Shown: one piece after another, positions 48,657 to 58,554 of the stretch | How positions within the stretch are numbered: the stretch's first letter is position 1 | Layout: each line of letters begins with the position of its first letter | NCBI RefSeq assembly: GCF_002250705.1 | Contig: NZ_NMVP01000033.1 | Coordinates: 62,001 to 126,000, forward strand | Length of the DNA: 64,000 nt | Source of the DNA: Enemella evansiae | GTDB taxonomy: Bacteria; Actinomycetota; Actinomycetes; Propionibacteriales; Propionibacteriaceae | Direction of reading: 5' to 3' | Position numbers and translations under genes: made by a program | The notes under the pieces: generated by a model | The model's database searches: none | Seen by the model: only the letters and a program-made list of their open reading frames with translations | What the model was told of the DNA's origin: nothing

Positions 48657-48727
48657 CGAGATTTGCGGCTCGATCGCAGAATCGACCGATCTGGGCACCG
48701 ATTGGGAATCGAGCCGCAGATTTCGGC
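48657..48727. repeat. Palindromic element, type 2, copy 2
   Basis: CGAGATTTGCGGCTCGAT (48657-48674) pairs with ATCGAGCCGCAGATTTCG (48708-48725) with one mismatch. Same element as at 30629-30704; the loops share little. Both copies sit beside units of the intergenic hairpin family. Confidence 0.8.
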
Positions 48728-48787
48728 GGGCTGAGCAGGACGAGAGCGTGCGTCCGCTCCTGAGGCGCGAACCGGTGCTCGGCGGGT

Positions 48788-48965
48788 TCATCTCGACACG
48801 CTCGCTGCGCGAGCTACTCGATGAACGTGAGACGGCGCTCGCTGCGCGAGCTACTCGATGAACGTGAGACGGCGCTCGCTGCGCGAGCTACTCGATGAAC
48901 GTGAGACGGCGCTTGCTGCGCGAGCTGCTCGATGAACGTGATGGCGCGAGCTAAGCGACGAACGG
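48788..48965. repeat. Tandem 37-bp repeat array of the intergenic hairpin family (copy H)
   Basis: Units start at 48799, 48836, 48873 and 48910 (period 37), each CGCTCGCTGCGCGAGCTACT followed by CGATGAACGTGAGACGG; the last is diverged and a fifth is degenerate. No spacers, so not a CRISPR. Ends at the stop of the Emb-like gene. Confidence 0.85.
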
Positions 48966-48967
48966 GA

Positions 48968-51900
48968 TCAGGGGACGGTGGGGACGGGATCCCAACCGTT
49001 GCGTACGCGGCCGCCGAGAATCGGTGCGCCGGCGTCGGTTCCATACATCGGGTCGAGGCGCACCAGGTCGAGCGCGGACATGTCGGACTCGCTGTAATCG
49101 TCAAGGGCATAGACCGGTACCCGGGAGGGCACGGTCAGGCCGAGTACGCCGGCGAACGGGCCACCACTGCGGGAGTTGTAGCTGATGTTGCCCGGTTGCC
49201 GGGAGTCAGACAGCAGATAATCCGCGATCTCGACCCGACCCCGGCTCTCCCGCGGAGTGTCGAAGCACGGCCCGAAGAAGGCGAGATTCCAGGCGATCGC
49301 GACCTTCTTCTCCTGCACCAGCTCGAGCAGCGGCCGAGTCACCGGTACCCGGGGTGCGGACACCACGAACGGCTCGACCTCCCCGGTCTTCGGATCCGGC
49401 ATCGGCGCCCCGTCCGACTCGGCGACCAGCCGGAAGCTGGACACCCGGTTCCCGGGCTCCACCCGGATATCGCTCAGCGCGCTCGTGCCCAGGGTTTTGC
49501 GCGTCGCCGACAGTTGCTTCGACGAACCGTCGTTGAACTCCACCCGGACGCGGTGCCCGGCATCGAGGCCCGAGGCGGCGATCACCAGCGGCCATCGCCC
49601 CCCTCCGTGGACCGAATCGGACCAGTCGTACCAACCGGTCTCCAGCCGATCCGGGGCGGCCGGATTCGCTGTCCAGACAGGCAATCCCGCATCCGTCCCG
49701 TCGAACGGCATCGCCCCGCTGGTGCGCAGCACCCCCGCCGACGGATCGGGCTCGTAGGCCAGCGAACGCGCCAGCTTGCACGGCTCCCCCGCCATCGCCG
49801 ACAGCACCGCCGACGCCATCGTGTAGCGGTCCGGTCCCCGCAGGATCGCTGCCTGGGCGAAGTTCGCGTACTGCGATCCGACCAGCACCACCACCCCCAG
49901 GGTGTACGCCCCAGCGGCGCGGCCCGCGCGCCAACCGGCCCGCAGCCGACCGGCCCGCGGCCGACCGGCCCGCAGCCACCCGGGAAGACCCCGCCAGATG
50001 CAGACCCCGAGCAGCACACCGGCGAGCACCACGAACGGCCACACCGGTACCGGCCCGACCCGCAGCGGGTTCTTGTCCGCGAGCAGCCCGAGGGTGGACA
50101 GCTTCCACCAGGTGTTGTTGCCGTGCAGGGAAATCCCGAACATCGCCACCGAGCCACCGAGCAGCACCGCGGCGAATCCCCGCCCGCGATCGCGCTCCAC
50201 CAGCCGCACGCAGGCGGCCATCGCGAGCGGTCCGAGGAGCAGCAGTGATCCGAAGTGGTGCGGCAGCTTCGTCGGGCTCAGCGCCATCGCCACCACCAGC
50301 CCGAGCGCGGTGCCGACGACCAGCCAGGCGACCCGCCGGTTCACCCCGGAGAGCATCCCCACCGCTCCCCGGCGTACCCGCCACAATCGCCAACCCAGCA
50401 GCACCAGCGCCACCGCGGCCAGATAGACCGTCCACTGCCGCGCGGCATACGACTGGTACAACCGCCAGTAGCGGATCGGGTCCATCCAGACAGGAAAAAC
50501 CGGCCCATAGGTCGCGCGGGCGGAGTTCGACGACAGCACCGAGGTGAGGCTCTGATCGGCGAACATGATCGGCACCACCGCACCCAGGCAGGCCAACCAG
50601 GCAACCGAGACCGCCGCCAACCGCAACCGGTCGTGCCGGAGCCATCGCCACAGCGGCCGGACGGCGACCACGAATGGTGCCAGCGCGAGCAGCCCCGTCG
50701 GCCCGACGCCGACGGTGAGTCCGGCCACCAGTGCACCGACCAGCAACGGCCAGACCCACCGCCGGTGCAGCGCCACCAACACGCACCACACAACGATTCC
50801 CGAGCCAACCGCGAACCACAGCTCGGGCCGCAGCGCGTTGCAGAACACCAGCCAGAAGCCAGCGAAGCCGGCGAGCAGCGTGAGCCGCACCCAGGTGCCC
50901 GGCCGCGATACCAGCCGCGGCAGCAGACCGTGGCGTACCACCACCCAGCCGAGAATTGCCACCAGCAAGGGCAGAAGCCGCAACCAGACCGACTCCCAGG
51001 ACACCGCGCCCCACCGCGACAACAGCTCGTAGAACCAGCCGAACGGTGCCTCCGGGGCGTTGTTCCAGCGCACATAGTTGCCCAGATAGCCGCTCATCGT
51101 CCGGGTCCGCAGGATCTGCGCGATGAACCCGTCGTCGTCGGTCGCGCCGCCGGCGATCACCCCGAACGCGAACACCGGTACCAGCACCAGATCGTCCCAG
51201 TGCCGCTTCCAGAATCCACCGCGGGTACGCCGCGGCGGCGCCGATGGTTGCCGCGGCCGACGGTCGGCCAGCACCGCGAACACCAGTGCAGCAAGGAGAA
51301 ACACGCCGGCAACGACACCGAGTGCGATCTTCAACCCGGTCGGCGAACTGTCCCACTGGGTGTCCGCGACGACCTCGGCCTCGATACCCGGAGCCACCGG
51401 TGCCGGGGTCCGCGTGAACGACCCCGGTTCCCCCTGGCTGATCGGATCGTCGACGACATCGGGCGGCCAGTCCCCCGGCCCGGAGAAACCGTCGATGGCC
51501 GGCCGCAGATCCCCCCGTCGATCGACGAGCACCACGCCATCGCGCGAAACCCGGGTCCCCGCCGAGTCCATCGAAACGACCACCCGCCCACACGGGTACG
51601 CCCCAGCGCGCACCTCGGTCCCCCGGCTGGTCAGCACCAGTTCCCCACCGCGGACCGCGACATCGAGCCGCCCGGACCGCAGATCCGGATCGACCGCACG
51701 CACCGTCGTCAGCACCGGCCCGGCATCGGGTCCGATCACCGCACAGTCCAACGACAGCGTCACTCGCTCGGGTCGGTAGGGGTTCAGCGGCAACGCGACG
51801 GGGCCGTCGGCGCTGCGCCACTGATAGGTCGCGGTGTGCTGCAACACCGGTGCCAGCGGGAAGGCGAGCATGCACAGTCCGGCCAGCAGTGCCAGCACCA

Positions 51901-51991
51901 GCACCGCCCACCACCGCCGAGCGATCTGCCGGGCGTCTGGCCGAGCCCCCTGCCGGGGCCCGGCGTCGACCGGCTGCACCGCAGCACTCAC
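48968..51991 (-). CDS. Emb-family arabinosyltransferase (EmbA/B/C-like)
   Basis: 1007 aa GT-C glycosyltransferase. N-terminal membrane helix (about 26-50), an extracytoplasmic jelly-roll domain to about 215, then ~12 further helices. The acidic active-site loop GATDDDGFIAQILRTRTMSG is followed by LGNYVRWNNAPEAPFGWFYE, matching the Emb signature. A ~350-residue C-terminal domain (about 660-1007) ends in carbohydrate-binding-like strands (RLETGWYDW, VRVEFNDGSSK). Polyprenyl-phospho-arabinose would be the donor. An Arg/Gly run (RAGRPRAGRLRAGWRAGRAA) lies in a loop. Start ATG 51991 overlaps the glgP stop (ATGA). Confidence 0.85.
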   Translation of the reverse strand: MSAAVQPVDAGPRQGARPDARQIARRWWAVLVLALLAGLCMLAFPLAPVLQHTATYQWRSADGPVALPLNPYRPERVTLSLDCAVIGPDAGPVLTTVRAVDPDLRSGRLDVAVRGGELVLTSRGTEVRAGAYPCGRVVVSMDSAGTRVSRDGVVLVDRRGDLRPAIDGFSGPGDWPPDVVDDPISQGEPGSFTRTPAPVAPGIEAEVVADTQWDSSPTGLKIALGVVAGVFLLAALVFAVLADRRPRQPSAPPRRTRGGFWKRHWDDLVLVPVFAFGVIAGGATDDDGFIAQILRTRTMSGYLGNYVRWNNAPEAPFGWFYELLSRWGAVSWESVWLRLLPLLVAILGWVVVRHGLLPRLVSRPGTWVRLTLLAGFAGFWLVFCNALRPELWFAVGSGIVVWCVLVALHRRWVWPLLVGALVAGLTVGVGPTGLLALAPFVVAVRPLWRWLRHDRLRLAAVSVAWLACLGAVVPIMFADQSLTSVLSSNSARATYGPVFPVWMDPIRYWRLYQSYAARQWTVYLAAVALVLLGWRLWRVRRGAVGMLSGVNRRVAWLVVGTALGLVVAMALSPTKLPHHFGSLLLLGPLAMAACVRLVERDRGRGFAAVLLGGSVAMFGISLHGNNTWWKLSTLGLLADKNPLRVGPVPVWPFVVLAGVLLGVCIWRGLPGWLRAGRPRAGRLRAGWRAGRAAGAYTLGVVVLVGSQYANFAQAAILRGPDRYTMASAVLSAMAGEPCKLARSLAYEPDPSAGVLRTSGAMPFDGTDAGLPVWTANPAAPDRLETGWYDWSDSVHGGGRWPLVIAASGLDAGHRVRVEFNDGSSKQLSATRKTLGTSALSDIRVEPGNRVSSFRLVAESDGAPMPDPKTGEVEPFVVSAPRVPVTRPLLELVQEKKVAIAWNLAFFGPCFDTPRESRGRVEIADYLLSDSRQPGNISYNSRSGGPFAGVLGLTVPSRVPVYALDDYSESDMSALDLVRLDPMYGTDAGAPILGGRVRNGWDPVPTVP

Positions 51992-54582
51992 ATGGTACCC
52001 AGCGGCAGGGCGGCCACCCCCAGCTCGGCCGGGGTGGCCAGCAGCTGGTGCCGGGGCACCACGCGGACGGTGAATCCGACCAGGCCGGTCTGCCCGGCCT
52101 CCCGGGTGACCTGGTAGCGGCGATACCCCTCCGCATCCACCGCCGCCGCGCCGGCCCCGTTCATCACGACGGTGGTCACGTCGTGCAGTTCGTCGTCGGC
52201 GTCCAACGATCCGGAGACCAGCTGCACCTCGACATCCTCGGGTGTCAGCTCGCCGAGCCTGACCTGGGCGGAGAAGGCGATCTGCTGGCCGACCTCGACG
52301 GTGCCGGTGTTGCTGGATTCCACGTGCTCGACGCGCACCTGGGGCCAGGCGGCCCGGATCCGGCGTTTCCAGGCGGCGAGTTCACCGGCACAGGCGGCGT
52401 CCATCGCCCGCTGCGCGCGCGCCGCGGGGGCGTACAACTCGGTGACGTAGTCGCGCACCATCCGCGAGGCCAGCACCCGCGGCCCGAGCCCGGAAATGGT
52501 GTCGCGGATCATCTGGATCCAGCGCTGCGGCAGGCCATTGGCGTCCACGTCGTAGTAGCGCGGCACGATCTCGTTCTCGATGATCTCGTAGAGCGAGCGC
52601 GCCTCGGCGGCGTCCCGGGCGGCCGGGTCGCTGATCCCCTCCGCGGACGGGATCTCCCAGCCCCAGCGCGGGTCGTACCACTCGTCCCACCAGCCGTCGC
52701 GGATCGACAGATTCGCCGCCCCGTTCAGCGCCGCCTTCATCCCCGAGGTGCCGCACGCCTCATAGGGCCGCAGCGGATTGTTCAGCCAGACATCACACCC
52801 CGGATAGAGCGGCCGGGCCAGCGAGATGTCGTAATCGGGCAGGAACACGATCCGGTGCCGGATCTCCTCGTCGTCGGCGAACTGCACCATCGTCTGGATC
52901 AGGGCCTTGCCGGTGTCGTCGGCCGGATGCGATTTGCCGGCGATCACGATCTGCACCGGCCGCTGCGGATCCAGCAGCAGCCGCTTCAGCCGGTCCCGGT
53001 CGGTGAGCATCAGCGTCAGCCGCTTGTAGGAGGCGCCGCGGCGGGCGAAGCCGATGGTGAGCACCTTCGGGTCCAGCGCGCCGCCCACCCAGTCGGCGGA
53101 GATGCCGCGGTTGCGGCAGGACGCCGCCAGCCGCTGTCGCGCCTCGGAGATCAGATCGCCGCGCATCTGCCGTTTCAGCGACCAGATGGTGTTGTCATCG
53201 ACATCGTCCAGGCCGGACCAGTCGTAGCCGTCCAATACCGTGTCGGCGTCCCCGGTCGGGCTCTGCAGCAGCTCCAGCAGCTCGGGGTGGATCCAGGTGC
53301 GGTGGTGCACCCCGTTGGTGATCGCGCCGATCGGCACCTCGGAGACGTCGTAGGCCGGCCACAGGCCGTGGAACATCTCCCGGGACACCTCGCCGTGCAG
53401 CTGGGACACCCCGTTGGCGCGCTGGCCGAGCCGGAAGCCCATCACCGCCATGTTGAACCGGCCCGGGTCCCCGCCTTCGTAGTCCTCGGCGCCGAGCGCC
53501 AGGATCCGGTCCAGCGGCAGTCCGTCGAAGTGCTGGAACTGGTCGACGATCAGCTCGCGGGGGAACCGGTCGATACCGGCCGGTACCGGGGTGTGGGTGG
53601 TGAACACATTGCCCGCCCGGGTCCGTTCGACCGCGGCGTCGAAGTCCATCCCCTGGCCCAGATATTCGCGGATCCGTTCCAAGCCGAGGAATCCGGCGTG
53701 GCCCTCGTTGGCGTGGTGGACGTCGGGTTCCGGATGGCCGGTGATCCGGCAGTACGCGCGGACCGCGCGGACGCCGCCGATGCCGAGCAGCACCTCCTGG
53801 GCGAGCCGGTGCTCGGTGCCCCCGCCGTAGAGCCGGTCGGTGATCATCCGCTGGTCATCGGCATTGCCCTCGATGTCGGCGTCCATCAGCACCAGCGGCA
53901 CTCGGCCGACCTGCACCACCCAGAGCGCGGCCCGCAGCGTCCGGTTGCGCACCTCGACCTCGATGGTCACCTGCTCACCGTTCTCGGTCAGCGGCGAGAC
54001 GGGCAGCGCGCTGGCGTCCAGGGTCGGGTAGCGCTCCTGCTGCCAGCCGCTGGCATCCAGCGACTGCCGGAAGTAGCCGTGTCGATAGAACAGTCCGACA
54101 CCGATGATCGGTACGCCCAGGTCGGAGGCCGCCTTGAGGTGGTCGCCGGCCAGGATGCCCAGGCCGCCGGAATAGATCGGCAGCACCTCGGAGATGCCGA
54201 ATTCGGCGGAGAAGTACGCCACCGCCCGCGGCGCGGGCGTCCCGGCGGCGTCCCGGCCAGCGTCCTCGCCGTCCTGGCCCGCGGCGTACTGCTGGAACCA
54301 CAGCTCGGCGGATCGGTATTCGGCCAGGTCCTCACGGGCCCGGTCCAGGTTGCGGACGAACTTGGGGTCGGCGCTCAGCTTCTGCAGCCGGGCCGGATCG
54401 ACCTGGGAGAGCAGCCGGATCGGGTCGTGTCCGACGGCGTCCCACAGCTTCGGGTCGACCGCACGGAACAGTTCGCGGGTGCCCTGGTGCCAGGACCAGC
54501 GCAGATTGGTGGCGAGTTCTTCCAGGGGACGCAGCGGCTCGGGGAGGACCGGCTGCACGACGAAACGACGAATTGCACGCAC
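51988..54582 (-). CDS. glgP: Glycogen/alpha-glucan phosphorylase
   Basis: 864 aa, the actinobacterial type with an N-terminal DUF3417 module (LPEPLRPLEELATNLRWSWH). AVAYFSAEFGISEVLPIYSG, YEACGTSGMKAALNG holding the PLP Lys and NEGHAGFLGLERI are diagnostic. Releases glucose-1-phosphate from non-reducing ends, working with GlgX. Divergent from glgE across 62 bp. Confidence 0.95.
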   Translation of the reverse strand: MRAIRRFVVQPVLPEPLRPLEELATNLRWSWHQGTRELFRAVDPKLWDAVGHDPIRLLSQVDPARLQKLSADPKFVRNLDRAREDLAEYRSAELWFQQYAAGQDGEDAGRDAAGTPAPRAVAYFSAEFGISEVLPIYSGGLGILAGDHLKAASDLGVPIIGVGLFYRHGYFRQSLDASGWQQERYPTLDASALPVSPLTENGEQVTIEVEVRNRTLRAALWVVQVGRVPLVLMDADIEGNADDQRMITDRLYGGGTEHRLAQEVLLGIGGVRAVRAYCRITGHPEPDVHHANEGHAGFLGLERIREYLGQGMDFDAAVERTRAGNVFTTHTPVPAGIDRFPRELIVDQFQHFDGLPLDRILALGAEDYEGGDPGRFNMAVMGFRLGQRANGVSQLHGEVSREMFHGLWPAYDVSEVPIGAITNGVHHRTWIHPELLELLQSPTGDADTVLDGYDWSGLDDVDDNTIWSLKRQMRGDLISEARQRLAASCRNRGISADWVGGALDPKVLTIGFARRGASYKRLTLMLTDRDRLKRLLLDPQRPVQIVIAGKSHPADDTGKALIQTMVQFADDEEIRHRIVFLPDYDISLARPLYPGCDVWLNNPLRPYEACGTSGMKAALNGAANLSIRDGWWDEWYDPRWGWEIPSAEGISDPAARDAAEARSLYEIIENEIVPRYYDVDANGLPQRWIQMIRDTISGLGPRVLASRMVRDYVTELYAPAARAQRAMDAACAGELAAWKRRIRAAWPQVRVEHVESSNTGTVEVGQQIAFSAQVRLGELTPEDVEVQLVSGSLDADDELHDVTTVVMNGAGAAAVDAEGYRRYQVTREAGQTGLVGFTVRVVPRHQLLATPAELGVAALPLGTM

Positions 54583-54609
54583 GGGGTCAACCTACCGGCC
54601 GTCCCCATC

Positions 54610-54638
54610 CTGACAGCGTTCGACGTGGCCGCTACGTT
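54610..54638 (+). promoter_or_regulatory. glgE promoter giving a leaderless mRNA
   Basis: -35 CTGACA (54610-54615), 17-bp spacer, -10 TACGTT (54633-54638). Transcription would start 6-7 bases on, at the GTG 54645 itself; no Shine-Dalgarno precedes it. Confidence 0.65.
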
Positions 54639-54644
54639 GGTCAC

Positions 54645-56726
54645 GTGACTGCCAACAGGCCCGACAGCACCCTGCCCGAGACGAACCAGCCGGCCCGGCG
54701 CGCCGTCGAGGAGACAAGCCCCGCGCCGCATGCGGACACGACCGTGGTCGCCGACCTCGGCCACATCATCGGCCGGATCCCGGTCAGCAAGGTTTCCCCG
54801 GTCATTGAAGGCGGCGCCTATTCGGCGAAGGCCACCGAGGGCGAGCGGATCCCGATCCGCGCGACCGTGCTCCGCGAGGGGCACGATTCGGTGAACGCCG
54901 CGGTGATCCTGACCGATCCCGATGGCGTCGAGCACCGCGTCGACATGGCCCCCGGTGAACCGGTCGGCTTCGACCGCTGGGAGGCGTACGTCCGCCCCGA
55001 CCGGCCCGGGAACTGGACCTTCCGCATCGAGGGCTGGGACGACCCGTGGGCGACCTGGCTGCACCATGCCGAGATCAAGCTGCCGGTCGGGCTCGATGTG
55101 GCGCTGGTGCTCGCCGAGGGCAAGCAGTTGTACGCCGAGGCGGCGGCCGCCGCGCGGCAGGCCGGTGACGAGGCGGCCACCCGCCGGCTGGAGCAGCTCG
55201 AACCGCTCTGCGACCCGGACTCGCCGGTCGGCGACCGGCTGGAGCAGTTGACCCACCGGGACGTGCGCGCGCTGATGACGAAATACGGTCCGCGCCGGCT
55301 GGTCACCCCCACCCCGGACTACCCGTTGTTCGTGGATCGTCGCCGCGCGCTGTTCAGCGCCTGGTACGAGTTCTTCCCCCGCTCCCAGGGCGCCCGCTAC
55401 GACCAGGAGAACAAGCGCTGGATCTCCGGCGGCTTCGACTCCTCCCACGAACGGCTCGAGGCGGCCGCCGAGATGGGCTTCGACGTCGTCTACCTGCCGC
55501 CGATCCACCCGATCGGCTCGCAGTTCCGCAAGGGCCCGAACAACACCCTCACCCCCGGCCCGGCCGACCCCGGCTCGCCGTGGGCGATCGGCAACACCGA
55601 CGGCGGCCACGACGCCCTGCACCCCGAGCTCGGTGACTGGGACGCCTTCGACCGGTTCGTCGCCCGGGCCAACGAGCTGGGCCTGGAGGTGGCGATGGAC
55701 TTCGCCCTGCAGGCCTCCCCGGACCACCCATGGGTCACCGAGCATCCCGAATGGTTCACCGAGCGCATCGACGGCACCATCGCGTACGCGGAGAATCCGC
55801 CGAAGAAGTACCAGGACATCTACCCGATCAACTTCGACCGGGACCGCTCCGGGATCTACAAGGAGTCGCTGCGGCTGCTGAAGCTGTGGATGTCCCACGG
55901 GGTGCGTATCTTCCGCGTCGACAACCCGCACACCAAGCCGGTGGAGTTCTGGGCCTGGCTGCTCGCCGAGGTCCGGCGCACCGATCCCGACGTGCTCTTC
56001 CTCGCCGAGGCGTTCACCAAGCCGGAGATGATGCACCTGCTCGGCAAGGTCGGCTACCAGCAGTCCTACACCTACTTCACCTGGCGCAACGAGAAGTGGG
56101 AGCTGGAGGAATACCTCGGTGAGCTGACCACCGAGATGGATTCCTTCTATCGGCCCAACTTCTGGGTGAACACCCCCGACATCAACCCGAAGTTCCTGCA
56201 GACCTCCGGGCCGGCCGGGTTCGCGATCCGCGCGGTGCTGGCGGCGACCCTGTCGCCGAACTGGGGACTGTATTCGGGCTACGAGCTGTTCGAGGGCGAG
56301 CCGCTGCGCGTCGGCGGCGAGGAATACCTCGATTCGGAGAAGTACCAGTTCCGACCGCGGGACTGGTCGGGTGGCGAGCAGGGCAACCTCAACGGGTTGA
56401 TCACCATGCTCAACAAGGTCCGCAACGAGCAGCCGGCGCTGCAGCAATTGCGTGACATCACCTTCCACCACGTCCCGAACAGCCAGATCATCGCCTATTC
56501 CAAGACCGATGGGGATTCGACGGTGATCGTGGCCTGCAGTCTCGATCCGCACGCCACCCAGGAGTCCGAGGTCTATCTGGACATGGCCGCCCTGGGCCGC
56601 GCCCAGGACTCGGTGCTGGAGGTCCACGACGTCATCACCGGCCAGGATTTCCGTTGGGGTGCACGCAATTTCGTCCGACTGACCCCGGCCGACCCGGCCC
56701 ACGTGCTGGTCGTCGAGAATCGGTGA
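54645..56726 (+). CDS. glgE: Alpha-1,4-glucan:maltose-1-phosphate maltosyltransferase
   Basis: 693 aa GH13_3. Transfers maltose from maltose-1-phosphate to glucan ends. N-terminal beta domain (about 40-160), dimer-forming helices, catalytic barrel with nucleophile Asp in GVRIFRVDNPHTKP, acid Glu in FLAEAFTKP and VYLPPIHPIG. First gene of glgE-treS-mak-glgB; GTG 54645 chosen from the promoter position. Confidence 0.96.
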   Translation: MTANRPDSTLPETNQPARRAVEETSPAPHADTTVVADLGHIIGRIPVSKVSPVIEGGAYSAKATEGERIPIRATVLREGHDSVNAAVILTDPDGVEHRVDMAPGEPVGFDRWEAYVRPDRPGNWTFRIEGWDDPWATWLHHAEIKLPVGLDVALVLAEGKQLYAEAAAAARQAGDEAATRRLEQLEPLCDPDSPVGDRLEQLTHRDVRALMTKYGPRRLVTPTPDYPLFVDRRRALFSAWYEFFPRSQGARYDQENKRWISGGFDSSHERLEAAAEMGFDVVYLPPIHPIGSQFRKGPNNTLTPGPADPGSPWAIGNTDGGHDALHPELGDWDAFDRFVARANELGLEVAMDFALQASPDHPWVTEHPEWFTERIDGTIAYAENPPKKYQDIYPINFDRDRSGIYKESLRLLKLWMSHGVRIFRVDNPHTKPVEFWAWLLAEVRRTDPDVLFLAEAFTKPEMMHLLGKVGYQQSYTYFTWRNEKWELEEYLGELTTEMDSFYRPNFWVNTPDINPKFLQTSGPAGFAIRAVLAATLSPNWGLYSGYELFEGEPLRVGGEEYLDSEKYQFRPRDWSGGEQGNLNGLITMLNKVRNEQPALQQLRDITFHHVPNSQIIAYSKTDGDSTVIVACSLDPHATQESEVYLDMAALGRAQDSVLEVHDVITGQDFRWGARNFVRLTPADPAHVLVVENR

Positions 56727-56733
56727 TCCATCT

Positions 56734-58554
56734 GTGACTGAGACGGTCGACACCCATCCGACGGAGGAGCCGCTGCTGCCCGCGGACGCCGGCATGGATC
56801 CCACGGACCACGAGTGGTTCAAGAAGGCGGTCTTCTACGAGGTCCTGGTCCGCAGCTTCCACGACTCCAACGGTGACGGCATCGGCGATTTCGCCGGCCT
56901 GGCAGAGAAACTCGACTATCTGCAGTGGCTCGGCGTGGACTGCCTGTGGCTGCCGCCGTTCTTCCCCTCCCCGCTGCTGGACGGCGGTTACGACGTCAGC
57001 GACTACACCTCGGTGCTGCCGCTGCTCGGCACCGTCGATGAGTTCCGGCAGTTCGTCGAGGGCGCCCACGAGCGCGGCATCCGGATCATCATCGACTTCG
57101 TGATGAACCACACCTCCGATCAGCATCCGTGGTTCCAGCAGTCCCGCAGCGATCCCGACGGGCCCTACGGCGACTACTACGTCTGGTCCGACGGCGGCCC
57201 CGCCGAGGGCCAGGTGCCCGAGGCGTACTCCGATGCCCGGATCATCTTCGTCGACACCGAGGCCTCCAACTGGACCTATGACGAGGTCCGCGGGCAGTAC
57301 TTCTGGCACCGCTTCTATTCCCACCAGCCCGACCTCAACTTCGAGAACCCGAAGGTGCTGGTCGAGATGCTGGAGGCGATCCGCTTCTGGCTGCGGATGG
57401 GCATCGACGGCTTCCGGTTGGACGCGGTCCCCTATCTGATCGAGGAGGACGGCACCAACTGCGAGAACCTGGGCGGCACCCATCGGATCCTCAAGGCGGT
57501 GCGGCGGATGGTGGACACCGAGTTCCCCGGCCGGATCCTGCTCTGCGAGGCCAACCAGTGGCCGCATGATGTCGTCGAATATTTCGGCAACGACGACGAA
57601 TGCCAGATGGCGTTCCACTTCCCGGTGATGCCGCGGCTCTACATGGGGCTGAAGCAGCAGTCCCGCGCCTGCATCTCCGAGATCCTCGCCGACACCCCCG
57701 AGATCCCGCCGGGCTGCCAGTGGGGCACCTTCCTGCGCAACCACGACGAGCTCACCCTGGAGATGGTCTCGGAGGAGGACCGCGACTACATCTGGTCCGA
57801 GTACGCCCCGGACCCGCGGATGAAGTGCAATATCGGCATCCGCCGCCGGCTGGCGCCGCTGGTCGACGGCGATCTCAAGCAGGTGCATCTGCTGCATGCG
57901 CTGCTGCTGGGTCTGCCCGGGTCGCCGGTGCTCTACTACGGCGACGAGATCGGGATGGGCGACAACATCTGGTTGCACGACCGCGACGGGGTGCGTACGC
58001 CGATGCAATGGTCCGCCGAGCCGGGCGCCGGTTTCTCCGAGGCCGAGGAGGATTCCTTCCATCTGCCGCTGGTCCAGGACCCGTGGTACGCCAAGGAGGG
58101 CGTCAACGTCGAGCAGCAGATGATGGATCCCGGTTCGCTGCTGATCTGGCTGCGCGCGATGCTGGTGATCCGGCGCAACCATCCGGTCTTCGGTCTGGGT
58201 GACTTCACCGACCTGGGCGGGGCGAACGAGAAGGTGTTCTCCTTCCTGCGTTCGCATCGCGGCGAGGACGGTACGCGGATGTCGGTGCTGTGTGTGAACA
58301 ACCTCTCCCCCGATCCGCAGACCGTGCACCTGGATCTGTCCCGGTTCCGCGGGTTGGTGCCCTTCGACCTGCTCCGCGACGACGATCACCACCCGATCGA
58401 CATCGAGACCGCGCACGACTACCAGATCGACATCGCCGGCCACGGGTTCCTCTGGCTGCGGATCATGGCCGACGATCCCGATCTGACCGAGCCCGAGCCG
58501 ACCGAGCCCGAGCCGACCGAGCAGGAGGGTGCCGATGACCCCGAACCGTCCTGA
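56734..58554 (+). CDS. treS: Trehalose synthase (maltose:trehalose isomerase)
   Basis: 606 aa. Nucleophile Asp in DGFRLDAVPYLIEE, acid in LCEANQWPHD, HD in FLRNHDELTLEM; the YEVLVRSFHDSNGDGIGDF start is typical. Interconverts trehalose and maltose, feeding Mak. The C-terminus carries an acidic EPEPTEPEPTE repeat. GTG 56734 is 7 bp after glgE; the 3' end overlaps mak by 20 bp, as in the TreS-Mak complex seen in mycobacteria. Confidence 0.95.
   Translation: MTETVDTHPTEEPLLPADAGMDPTDHEWFKKAVFYEVLVRSFHDSNGDGIGDFAGLAEKLDYLQWLGVDCLWLPPFFPSPLLDGGYDVSDYTSVLPLLGTVDEFRQFVEGAHERGIRIIIDFVMNHTSDQHPWFQQSRSDPDGPYGDYYVWSDGGPAEGQVPEAYSDARIIFVDTEASNWTYDEVRGQYFWHRFYSHQPDLNFENPKVLVEMLEAIRFWLRMGIDGFRLDAVPYLIEEDGTNCENLGGTHRILKAVRRMVDTEFPGRILLCEANQWPHDVVEYFGNDDECQMAFHFPVMPRLYMGLKQQSRACISEILADTPEIPPGCQWGTFLRNHDELTLEMVSEEDRDYIWSEYAPDPRMKCNIGIRRRLAPLVDGDLKQVHLLHALLLGLPGSPVLYYGDEIGMGDNIWLHDRDGVRTPMQWSAEPGAGFSEAEEDSFHLPLVQDPWYAKEGVNVEQQMMDPGSLLIWLRAMLVIRRNHPVFGLGDFTDLGGANEKVFSFLRSHRGEDGTRMSVLCVNNLSPDPQTVHLDLSRFRGLVPFDLLRDDDHHPIDIETAHDYQIDIAGHGFLWLRIMADDPDLTEPEPTEPEPTEQEGADDPEPS

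Noticed and set aside
48799..48946. Possible CRISPR array from regularly spaced repeats
   Set aside because: The 37-bp units are head-to-tail with no unique spacers, and no cas gene is in the window.
54375..56822. 815-codon minus-strand frame opposite glgE
   Set aside because: Antisense shadow; glgE motifs are intact on the plus strand.
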